Below are positions 36,707 to 49,400 of a stretch of 64,000 nucleotides of DNA, one piece after another. The stretch is from Leptasterias polaris (lineage: Eukaryota > Echinodermata > Asteroidea > Forcipulatida > Asteriidae): contig JAZGTN010000225.1 of NCBI GenBank assembly GCA_037783415.1, positions 558,001 to 622,000 of the forward strand, written 5' to 3'. The translations under genes and the position numbers were made by a program. Numbering within the stretch: position 1 is the first letter of the stretch; the number at the start of each line of letters is the position of its first letter. A model generated the notes under the pieces. The model was not told the DNA's origin. It saw nothing but the letters and a program-made list of their open reading frames with translations, and searched no databases.

Positions 36707-36875
36707 GACCTTATGCATATGACGTCATTTGAGTAGGGCGCCCTCACCTAGAGGTCAAAAGGAAGATGCTCATTGGCCAGTCTTGTGCGCCGCGCGTACA
36801 AATCAGCGCGTTTCCATTGTTTCATCATCAGTTTACCTCTAAGATGGCGGCTTGGTGACGTCAATGCATAAGGTC
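36707..36875. mobile_element. 169-bp MITE with CRE in each inverted end, TA duplication
   Basis: The ends are GACCTTATGCAT and ATGCATAAGGTC, with TA on both sides (36705-36706, 36876-36877). Each end is followed inward by TGACGTCA (36720, 36856), and AAGATGGCGGC, a YY1-like motif, lies next to the right end. This is the best preserved of three copies in the window (others near 28333 and 21484). Confidence 0.88.
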
Positions 36876-37439
36876 TATTCATAAAATAAGTGGTGGGTTA
36901 TTCATACAATATGTTGTGCACGCCCCTTGAAACATTTTTGGGGGTAAGAATATTGTGTAATCATAAAGACAACCTGGTCGTCTCGTTAGAATGAGACAAC
37001 AAATGGCTGGCTGTTTCCTCTGTGTACTATAAGCGGGTTTCCATTATCAAATTTAGCGACTGGGAACGGAGTCTAATTTGTTCTTCTAATTTTATGAATA
37101 TGCTACACAAATACAGCGTTTGATTGACGGATATATCAACTTGGGCACTTTCGGAAACGTAATTAAAGAGTTCGATTTGAGGTGAAACTGTACACAATGT
37201 TGTTTGGAAGACCTCTGTTGTCTGTTTTCATTTCTCAGGCCATGTTCAAATTAACGGCTTCGATAGTGGCTAAGGCTAGACCGATCAGGCATTCCGTGTT
37301 GCTGCAGCCAAACGGTCTATAGCCGTAGCCAAAGTCGCTTGATTTGGACGCGTTGACTTTTGGTCGTGTTTGTAGACACCAGTCTGTATGCACCTCGTTT
37401 TGATTCACAGCATTATACATGTTATTACAAACAAAATGG
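36876..37439. other. 3' flank of the GPCR gene
   Basis: Presumed 3' UTR and intergenic DNA; nothing else was recognised. Confidence 0.45.
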
Positions 37440-40400
37440 CTACGCGGTGAAACTCATATCATCCTGGAACCCTGCTCCGAGGTTTCCAGTGATAGAACCC
37501 AGACTTCTCTGCGGTCTCATCTTGGCAGTCTTTCCACATCGACAACATGAGAAGATGGAGAAGAAAATCTGTTTGTACCCGGCACGGAACCTTGTGTTCA
37601 TCACGCCGTAGATGACGGGGTTGCAACAACTGTTGAAGAAACCCAGGAGTAGGGATGACATGTCCACTATCCTCAGGACAGGGTGTGGTGAAAACACACT
37701 CCAAAACATTGTTATGCAGAATGGAAACCAGCACATAATGAAAACAAGAATCACTACTAAAAAAGATTTGGTAAGTTTGAGTTCTTCTTGTTTGCGTCTC
37801 CTTTCGCTGGCCGTCTTGGCGCGCCTCTTTCGGGAACCAATGGCTGATTTGAGCCCCGGTACAGCAAGCATTGAGCTTGATAGCTTCCGGACAGTAGGTC
37901 CGCGCTTGGGCGATGATTTCCCCAATGGTGTCCCATTCTCTTGCTTTAAGTCCCCACCGATTAATGAGTTGGTACTCCCTCGTCGGGAGTCAGATGAGAT
38001 GGTACGACGAAGGCAAGCCTCTTGAATGCGTATCCTTGGTGCCTTATTGGTACTACTAGCTGCCTGTTGATATTTGCTATCACGTTTACCTATAGGTGAG
38101 CCATTTAGCGTCGGGGAACCAGACACGAATTGTTTGCTAGACAGGCTACCAGTCGGTGATGAGGTACCAGCCTCAGCCACCCCTGGTTGTTTCATTGTCT
38201 CTGGTGGGTTAGTCGTGGATGAATTGATTGGCTCGACACGTGCAAGTCGTTTTGATAGTTGCCTCGTAAGTGCTTCATGGATTGACGACAATCTGCTTTT
38301 CTTCTCTGTTTCCAAGGACTCCCCTCTAATAAACGCACCGTTCACTTGTCCATTTTCCCGCCTTGGGTTAGAGTTATTATTACTAATTGTACTTAACATA
38401 CTATTATCACTGCTCATGCTGGACGTATCGCTAGCAGCAGCTATACGTTTCCTACTGCTACGTACTTCACGGAGAATCTTATAATAGCAGAATGACATGA
38501 CGGAGCATGGACCGCCGAAGCAAACGATCACCATAAAGAACGTGTAGCTGATGCTTTCCTTCCAGTCGCAGAAGCAGAAAGACTGGCCGGAAAGATAGTC
38601 GTATTTCGCCCACCCTATGAGAGGAGGACTTGCCAAAGCCATTGACAGTAACCACACAACTGCAATAGATAATAGAGACAAAGTTTGATTAGTCTTATAA
38701 AGTAATTTGGGTTACTATAATATCAGTGCGAATAACAAAATAATCTCGCTTTAAAAAGCTCGCCATTATTTCATTATACTAAACTATCTCAGCTCATCCC
38801 CTGATGCCAAGTTAGTACCGGTAGGTAGCACATTAAACTGAATCAATCACAAGATCGAGTCATCTCTGCCTTCAAAGGTACCCATTCACAACGATTTATA
38901 CTGATGATAGCGGTCCACTCCAATGCAACTCCCGTGTTCCATTCATGCTTGATGCCGCAGTTTTTATTTGAAATTGATGAAAACAAACCCATTGTTTTTG
39001 TTGATTGACAGCGTAAATACAGCAAGACACACAGTAATTGGGTGTTTCTTCATTATTTCATCTGCTCGTTTCTTTACCCTTTAATAAATCAATTGTTTTT
39101 ATAAACTCTATACAGCAGGACATTCAACTCGTACAGAATTGTAATATTAGTCTTTATTCGAGTCGTTATTTGCGATCATATAACCTGTAACTAATCCCCA
39201 ATGACTTGGTATTATACTGCATGTTTGTTTTTAGAGTCGTAAAATGCTCTTGGGATATCCCGTGCGGCACGATGGCTGGGCTAAGATTGCGCGTAAAACG
39301 GCTGCTGTTTTTCAACTGAAAACAGTGCATTTATTACAGACATTTAAATTATTTGAATTTATATATGGGGTATAAATTTATATTTTGTTCACATTTGTCC
39401 TCAAAAATGCTTTCGGTAGCGGAAGACATTATGGTCCCCGACGGCTTTTTGAAGACGCTTAATAGAATTCATGTATGTAATTCATACCAAATTGTCACGC
39501 AAATGTAAGGAGAGGCAGGTGGTATTACCAGGTCACCAATTTAGAATAATAATACCCATGGGGAATCAGGACAACTCAAGATCCCCCTCATCTCAGAGGA
39601 TGGTCGATATTTATCAGATTAAAATAGGTCATTGCATTACAGAGTGCTCTCTGGGGTTTTCTTAATTCTGATAACCCCCTGAGAGTCATTTGGAAATTGT
39701 GATCGTTATCCTTTTTACTCAACATCGTCATTAAATTCCCGATTTATATTGGAAAAATAGTGGGGGCGTCTACTGTTCTAGCAATTGAAACCGAGGACTA
39801 GAATAAAAGGGAACCTGGTCGTGTTTTGACAGAGAGAGGACGTCCTCGCTTTGCTTTCAATTAAAGCCATGGGAAATTTTCAAGGGGCACCAAGGCCAAG
39901 ACTAGAGAAACAGATGCCTTGGCCTCCGTGAAGATCCAGGCCTGTAATACACAATCTGTAAGAAAGAATCCCAAACTGCTTCGTCGTGTTATTTGACATT
40001 TAGAATAAACATTGTCTGGGGCAAATCTTTGGGTTACTGCACTGCAATATGCCCAATTCAATTCACTGATTGTATAAAAACAATTTCAAAAACCTTTAAG
40101 TTAATCAACGGCAATACAATCTAAAACAGAATTAGTTACATTGACGTGAAGCAGAAACCGAGGAAACCGAATCTGAGTATTGTGTTTCATAAAAAAAAAT
40201 CATTTTGTTATTCCCGAGGTCACGTTTTTGAACAAATTGAATTTATAAAAACAATTTGATTCGTAACTAATTGGATCGACTACATGTAGGACGCCGGATT
40301 ATTCGATTAGGATGTCAATGGTGAACGGATTGGGTTTTCACAAATTAATCATTTATTCATATTTTCTGAAAAGGTCTGCATTTTATGAAGGTTTTGATTT

Positions 40401-43400
40401 TTGATTTACTGGCAGTTTTATCTGGACAATCATTAAAAAGGAAGCGGTTTAACATTTTCAAATATTCACAAAAATGGACGGATACGAATTTAAAATTTTT
40501 AAACAAAAAAGGTTGGTAGCTTTTTCAATACTATTTAAAATCGCCTTTCGATCACAAATTTTGACCAGTCAATTTATCAGGTTGGTCTGTTCGTTTGTCG
40601 TGTATTTTGTTTTGTATTTTTGTTATTGTGTTGGGGGGGGGGGGTGTCTGTTGTTTGTTTTAAGTTGCTTGTTTGTTGATGTGTTTGTTTGGTTTGGGGT
40701 GTTTTTTGGGGGGGGGGGGTGTGAGTTTTTAGCCCGTTTTCGGACCATTCCCCCCTTCAGTTTTCCAATAGATTTGTTTACCATTATTTTGTTCCCTACC
40801 AGTCTTGATTTGTTTTTACAAACTGTACAAATCTAGGTTAATATGGTTCCATGCTCAGGATGATTTACCACGATCTTTAGAGGCATTAGAAGAGGGAATC
40901 GGAGTACGTGAATACTCAGGATTCAAGGTGTCTGTCGATCAATCTTCAAGGCTAGATCAATTTTTTCATCTTTTAAAATTAAGCTTTCTCTGTATGTTTT
41001 CCTGTAATTCGACCCTTGGTCGCCAGGGGAAAATTTGTTTTTAAAGAATAAACCATTAATGGATGAATGAATGAATGAATGAATACCTTACTGCTCTACT
41101 TTTTAGTTTAGATTCAGTGTCATTAATTCTGCATGTAAGAATAGATCGCTCAATTTCATTCCAATTGTTTGTGCATTATATTCGTCATTTTTGCACCAAA
41201 ACAAGCGATTGGCTTTTAATGTTTGCATGTATTTATTTTATTTATTTATCTATTCTAAATCTTTAGACCAAATTTTACACGAATACAAGTTGAACAGGGC
41301 TGTCAAAGGTATACAATAGTGTATAAAAACTGTCATCGAAAGATGTGCACAACCATACCCCTGCCAACGATAGAAATTTAATTATATAATTAATAAAAAT
41401 ATGGAGATTGCACACAAAAGGCTTTAAAAATCACACAACAGTAACACATTAAAACAAAAGAAAAACCAAAACCTAACATTTTAACAAGAGATGAAAATAA
41501 CAAGAGATGAAAATAACGCTTCATAAAGAAGTTGAAATTCGGTTTCCTTCCTTACAAACATCCACTGTTCATCTATTTGGCATTTAATCTTTTCAACTCC
41601 AAGGTAATTTAAAATGTGTAGTTATTAAATATTGTTTATTATAAACTATTAGTTGGCCTTATTATATAAAAATTTAAATTTATATAATAAACTGCTATTA
41701 TTATTTTCAAGAGTTTTGTAGAAATTTAATTTAAAGGGAAGATTTAATTTCATAGACAATAAATAGTCTTCCCATGAGTTGTTTTTCCTGTTTCGATGCG
41801 AGACTTGCATAGTCTATTAACAACAATTTGACGTTATTGCTAGCAACAATTGACCATGAAAATGCCATAGTAGTGTTTCGGTTCATTGAGTGTTTTCAGT
41901 AATGGGTTACTTAGTATTAACGTCTTCATAGCTAGAAGTCAATTAGTAATCATAAATAGCTAAACGACCTTTGAAGAGAATAGGATAGAGCCTAAAAACT
42001 AATCTATACTGCAACTCAAGGCCATATTTATAACAATTTTGTTTAAAATAGGGCCTATGTTTTTCTTTTCTTTTTTGCTAATACCGGAAATGGAATATGC
42101 CTGACGCTAAGCGGCTGATAACCATGTCCCACATCCCATAATATCCTCTGATTGTAAACCACAGAATACTTCAATTTAATTATTTATTACACCGTTATTA
42201 CTGATGACCTTTGATAATATATCTACAATTTGGATAATACACATCAAACTTCTTGTTTAAAAGCAAAATGAAATTTGATTATTCAATTTTATACTACTTT
42301 TAACTTTCAGCAACGTACCCCCTTGAGTGATATCTACTACGGTATCAGTATACAACTTGATTGAATTTGTCTGATTGCAATTAATTTGAGTTCATCGGGG
42401 ATTTATTTAAAGGTAGGGTTATACGTTGTTAATGACCTTGACATTTTGTATCGTAAGATCTATTTGAAACCCTCCTTGCTATAAAGGTAAGCATCCCGCG
42501 TAATTATTTTGTCTGGATTGCCCCCGTTGATTACAAATCAATCAAAGTATGTCTCGACAATCTCAAAAAACTCAACACAAGGCGAGTTTTGAGGGATTCA
42601 CAATTCCGTGGTGTCCGTTTGTGATTGCTGCGGCCGAGAGATGCGGTTGGTACCCGCTGTCCACTCGCTAAACACTTTGGACGGATTCAACGTTCTTGAT
42701 TTTAAAAAACTTGACAGGTTTTGCTGTTTTCTCATTAAGTAGGCAATTTATTCAGCGGAAACGTTTAGAGGTGCATGGCTTTTAGTGTTTTGTGTTTGTT
42801 TTTGTGTTGATATAAAAAACCAACATTTATGATTCTTCCCTTTGAGATAAGACAACTTAAATTTATTTCATGACAGGATCGAGACTGATTACCTCAGAGA
42901 GAAATAATCGTTTTGGACATTAATGTAGACGAATAATCAATTAGTCTAAACTGGAATCTCCCTCTGTAATGCCAGCACGAACCACTGTTTTGATAACTAG
43001 ATGGGCCCAAAGTATGAATACTCGCGAGACTATATTAATTATCGCGTGTATTCGTGAGTATGTTCCTTGCGCGTCGTCGTAGGTAGGCATACCCAGAGCT
43101 GTGGGGACTTTTATACAATGGAACAAAGGTCCCCACAACGTTTTTCTTTGTTAAACTGGGTCCCCACAACAAGATTCTTTAGAAAAGGGAATAATAGAAC
43201 AACAATAGGAAGTCCCCACAATGGTGTGTGCACCGGGAAGCGTATCCAGTTTCGACTGCTGTTACAGGCACCAGACTGTTTACAAATAATAAAGAAAAAA
43301 CCCCAACATGATTCAATTAACTGGAGTGGTTAAACATTCAATGTCTAGTTGAATAACTACATGGTCAGAGAAAGCAAGTGAGAAGGCCTGTCATTTCTCA

Positions 43401-46400
43401 AGAGGGCTGGTGTTTTGCTCGATGTAATAAAGTAATTGTCTCCAAGTGAGCTGCACCCCCCGTGTTTTTATTGAACACAGAAACATTTACAGTGAAATGA
43501 GTGTTTATTTTGAGTGTAATAGAGAACGTTCTTGTAATAAAGAGTTGATATTCGTGATGTAAACACTACCCTTTGCTCCAATTGCCACGATGGGAAAACG
43601 TATAACTTGCAATGTTTACAAATTGCGGTGAAGCAGAAATGTCACAAATTAGTCTGGTGCCTGTTATTACATCAACACCCTCTGTGCTGTTTAACACCAG
43701 AAAGGTGCACGTTGCATAAAAGGCCAACCTCGCCATTTTTCTTCTGGCAACTTGGAGGCAACTACGTGCATAGTTTATGCATAAGGAATCGGCAGAACAT
43801 TCTTCAAGCTGTAACTTACGATCCCCAAGAAAACTGAAACTGAATAAACGATTGCCTAAAGCTGGTTAGCTCAGTGTAAATTATCTTGTGTGATAAACAT
43901 TAATGCCAGCATGACTATAAACAATCATGACAGGTGATGAGACTGAACAACATTAGAATGCAAAAGGAGTAAAATCAGATAGATTATGACATTAATTCAA
44001 CCCAAACGAGCTCATACGTGCATAAAAGGCAAAATACCTTTTGGAACTAATCGATTTATTTAAACATAAACGTTGATTCAATAATACTAACCCGCGAAAT
44101 GTTTTGAGATATCGACAAAAATCCGGCTCGAATATGTCCACGCAAGAAGAATAACCCCCAACAGGAATACACAATCTGAGAAACTTATCTGACAGATACT
44201 TTGGGAAAAAATGTTTCTCAAATTGCTTTTATCAAAAGCTGTTGTACTTCTGACCAATAAGTTTTTATTGCCATTAATTTAAAGAGTAATTACCAAACGT
44301 GTGCCTTCCCTATATAAGCAATCTTGTAAAACGTTTTGAGGAAAAGGTGCACATAACTTACAGGGCTCCCAAACTCAGTGGAAGCTCGCACTAACACGTG
44401 ACGATGAAACTAATGAAATCGTGACTTACAACTTGACACGGTATCCGTGGTAGTTGTTGTCGTTCTTTTGACACCGTGCACGCAATATTTTATAGAAAAG
44501 GCTCATCACAACGCGCTACTACAACAAGAGCTGCTTGTGAGTCCGGAAAATGACTTAGAGATAAACCGAGTCGATATTGAGCCTGCTATATAAGCCACAC
44601 TACGGTCTGTCTCAAAATTAACAAACCGTACTTCACTTAAAGGTAAAATTCCCGAAGTGTTGTTTTTTTTACCGCAAGGAAGAAACTGTCTGGTCGCAAG
44701 TTTCCAAAAATACACTGTGGTAAAAAACAGGTGTTTTTAAATAACTATCTAAACGGTGACTATGTGTTTTGTCGGAACTTGAGTCAGTCTGTAGGGCGGG
44801 AAGTGGTTCCGTCAGTCTCTCACCACGTGTTGATGGAATTGCCACAAATTCACAGGGAAGTACTCCCTCCACTTGAAAGCAACAAACACGCACTTATAAA
44901 TCAACATAGGCCTATGTTTTGTTTATCCGTGTTTAACTTAAAGGTATTATACAGGATTGGCAGAGCGGACAAAATAATTACAGACAGTGTTCATGTTTTG
45001 TGTAATCAACCACATACATGAAATAACAAACCTGTGAAAATTTGAGCTCAATTGGTCATCGAGGTCACGAGAAAATAGTGAAAAGAGACCTTATGTGTTT
45101 TCTGTTTTTCAAACATCGAGTTTATTATCGCGCGCGATAAAAACTATTGTTTTACTCATTTCTCAGAAACGATAGTATTTTAGGCAGAAATATTTTAAGG
45201 AACCCTTTCTACCATTACTTACTTTAAATCATGTAAGTTATGTGTGAATCTGTGAACATTTGTGTTTTTCGATCTTACCAATAGTGTACAGGGCCTTTAA
45301 GTAATACTATGCACCAATGATTTGCCGTTAAGGTTATACAACTAGTAAAGTAATGTGCGCGGCGTATCCAGGCTGGGAGGAGGGGGGGCGGGGGCTCATA
45401 ATCCTTGTCTCTCCCCCTCTTGCCCCCAGAAAATTACATTTCAAATAGTGCACAAATTAATGATTCGGTACATCAAAAAAGTCCCCCTCACTGAGTATGT
45501 TTTTGCCCCCCCCCCCCCCTGCTTGCCCCTCCTATCTAGTCATGCCACTGCCTGAAGTTAATTTGCATAATGCCATTACCCATTAAATCAAGAATGTGTG
45601 CTTACTCAGGTCCACCTTGTGACCTGAAATCAAAGAATACTGTTCCTCTACATTTAATATCTTTTTTTACACCATTATATTTATGTATACATGCAAATGC
45701 AAAAGCGTAAAATAACGCGGATATGTCGGCATCTTCCATTCAGTTCATTTCATGTGATATGTTCCCACTACACACAAATAACATGCAGTGGCAATGTTCA
45801 AATGCATGGCTTGTGCTTGTGGTGGATATGCCTTGAAAAAAGCACCACTAACACAAAAACAGAATGGAAATAAATATACTACAACAATAAGAAGTGGAAT
45901 TGACAAAACTACAACAGCACATTGGGGTATGTTTAAGTGAAATCATAATTTGGTATCTTTGTTCACTATGGGGCGCCGTTTGTCAATTAATTGTTTAGCG
46001 TATTTTTGACGTGTTTTTACCATGGTTTGTAATAATTAGATGTAAACCATAGAAAGTGCTGTCAATTTATTTTGTGGTTTACATACCATAAATTTACAAT
46101 CAAAGCTTATAAATTATGGTTTATAAACCATGAAAATTGAATCATCATAAAACATGGTTTATAAACCATGGTTTATAAACCATGAAAATGTAAGCACCTT
46201 CAAAACATGGTTTATAAACCATAAAAATTTAAGCATCAAAACATGGTTTACAAATCATGGTTTATAAACCATGAAAATTTAAGCATCTTCAAAACATATG
46301 GTTTATAAACCATAAAAATGTAAACATGGTTTTTTATGGTTTATAAACCATGATTTGTGACACACGATTTTCATGGTTTATAAACCATGATTTGTGACAC

Positions 46401-49400
46401 ACGATTTTTATGGTTTATAAACCATGATTTGTGACACACGATTTTTATGGTTTATAAACCATGATTTGTGACACGATTTTTATGGTTTATAAACCATGAT
46501 TTGTGAACACACGATTTTCATGGTTTATAAACCATGATTTGTGAACACACGATTTTCATGGTTTATAAACCATGATTTGTGACACACGATTTTTATGGTT
46601 TATAAACCATGATTTGTGACACACGATTTTCATGGTTTATAAACCATGATTTGTGACACACGATTTTCATGGTTTATAAACCATGATTTGTGACACACGA
46701 TTTTGGGGTTTATAAACCATGATTTGTGACACACGATTTTCATGGTTTATAAACCATGATTTGTGACACGATTTTTATGGTTTATAAACCATGATTTGTG
46801 ACACACGTTTTTTATGGTTTATAAACCATGATTTGTGAACACACGATTTTCATGGTTTATAAACCATGATTTGTGACACACGATTTTTATGGTTTATAAA
46901 CCATGATTTGTGACACGATTTTTATGGTTTATAAACCATGATTTGTGAACACACGATTTTCATGGTTTATAAACCATGATTTGTGAACACACGATTTTCA
47001 TGGTTTATAAACCATGATTTGTGACACACGATTTTTGGGTTTATAAACCATGATTTGTGACACACGATTTTCATGGTTTATAAACCATGATTTGTGACAC
47101 GATTTTTATGGTTTATAAACCATGATTTGTGACACACGTTTTTTATGGTTTATAAACCATGATTTGTGAACACACGATTTTCATGGTTTATAAACCATGA
47201 TTTGTGAACACACGATTTTCATGGTTTATAAACCATGATTTGTGACACACGATTTTTATGGTTTATAAACCATGATTTGTGACACACGATTTTCATGGTT
47301 TATAAACCATGATTTGTGAGCACACGATTTTCATGGTTTATAAACCATGTTTTATGATGCTTCAATTTTCATGGTTTATAAACCATGATTTATAAACCAT
47401 GTTTTGAGGATGCCTAAATTTTCATGGTTTATAAACCATGAATCATGATTTGTAAACCATGTTTACATTTTTATGGTTTATAAACCATATGTTTTGAAGA
47501 TGCTTAAATTGTCATGGTTTATAAACCATGATTTGTAAACCATGTTTTGATGCTTAAATTTTTATGGTTTATAAACCATGTTTTGAAGATGCTTAAATTT
47601 TCATGGTTTATAAACCATGTTTTGAAGGTGCTTAAATTTTCATGGTTTATAAACCATGATTTGTAAACCATGTTTTATTATGCTTAAATTTTTATGGTTT
47701 ATAAACCATGTTTTGAAGGTGCTTAAATTTTCATGGTTTGTAAACCATGTTTTATGACGCTTCAATTTTCATGGTTTATAAACCATGGTTTATAAACCAT
47801 GTTTTATGATGATTCAATTTTCATGGTTTATAAACCATAATTTATAAGCTTTGATTGTAAATTTATGGTATGTAAACCACAAAATAAATTGACAGCACTT
47901 TCTATGGTTTACATCTAATTATTACAAACCATGGTAAAAACACGTCAAAAATACGCTAAACAATTAATTGACAAACGGCGCCCCATAGTTCACCACTCAA
48001 TTGTTTTTGTCAAGTCTGCAAAGTGCAACAACATCAACTGCCGCGCTTTCAGTCTCTCTGTCTACAAAGACAAATCTATAAATGATGACTTTGTCTCCTA
48101 TAACGCAATTTATTGTGAAGAAGCAGGAAATGGTAACCGAGAGTGTGCGGATTGTATTAATGTCATTCTGTGGTCGTATTGGCAGGCTACGGCTTTGACT
48201 GTTGTTAAGGGCGTTGCTATGAGCATTTAATGCTTCAACACTTGTTCAAGTGACGATTAAGCCGTAATCACAGCCGCTAATATACGGACACTGGACCACC
48301 CAGCTGCCCAAAGTGATACACTATAGCCTCCTACGCTTACCAGCTTTTGTTTTGAGAAAAAAAAGGAACATCAAAATAAAAAACTATAGATAGTCTTTGG
48401 TAAGCGTTGGTCAACTCAAATGACAATCCTTCATAAATGATTCACTCCCCCCTCCCCCTCCCTCTTCACAGTTGACTTTTAAAACGTAATTTAATTAGCT
48501 CCTAAGTTGTAAATGGAAGGCCTACGTAAATATAATTCCTTGGGGATCTTTTGACATTTGAACCACGATTTCTAGTAGCAATTTACTGCAAGTCTTGGAA
48601 ACTCAACATCTTTTTAGCAGTGCAGAGTCGGACTACAGGGTTAAAGATTGACTACCCCCCCCCCCCCCCCCCCCCAATCCATGGACGAAAATGTAACATT
48701 AATTTCTTGCTGGGACTACAAAGTACATGTAATGAAATTTTGTTGCATATAAATCAGAATGTGGCAGAAGAAAATACTTCATAATGAACGCTTTCAAAGT
48801 AGGGCACATCTATAAGTTGAAATCTTACAATATAAATAAATTAGATCTATCCCATAATCCCCATTAATGGAAGTTTAAATTGAATTGAAATTAATAATTG
48901 GAGGGAATTTGTGAGTTTTATAACTGTAGGGGTTGCTCATAAGACACAAAGACGGAGCTCTCTGACTGACAAGGTACTTGAAAACTTGATGACCTTTAAT
49001 AATGTTCGTCCTTCGGCAAAGTCTTCATTAAAGCCACGTGGCATTGTGTTTAGTCCTCTCTGTCTCTTTCCCTTCACGATTTCAGCATCCATAATGTAAG
49101 CATTGATTGGCTCGTTACTCAACTGAACATTAAATGAACTAGCCTATTATGATGAACTTCAAAGCAGGAATTCACGTTTTGCTCTCGCAATAAGAGGTCA
49201 CCTTGGGTGCGTTGAATTGAATAAGATGAAATTAGAACTGATTAGTTGTCCCTTTGGTTGGCCAAGTTTTTGAAAGGGTGTAGGAGGAAAACCCGAAGAC
49301 TCCGTTTCCGAGGTGTTTATTTGGAGTTGCACCGAATGAAAGACTATTGTGCCGTCAGAACCGGTATTTAATTACATTAATATTGAAAGCGGCTTGAATC

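Larger units (their letters stand above)
38660..45965. other. GPCR intron, distal part
   Basis: No exon was recognised. It contains G12 tracts at 40633-40644 and 40708-40719, a LINE-like tail at 40930-41090, GTCCCCACAA motifs at 43100-43221 and a C14 tract at 45506-45519. Confidence 0.5.

Noticed and set aside
37612..38484. Plus-strand ORFs of 136-137 aa
   Set aside because: Antisense shadows of GPCR exon 2.
43607..43837. 76-aa ORF in GPCR intron
   Set aside because: No similarity recognised, no splice context, chance length.
46335..47335. CRISPR-like array
   Set aside because: Regular palindromic repeats, but spacers are themselves repeated, the context is an animal intron and the ends are transposon-like.
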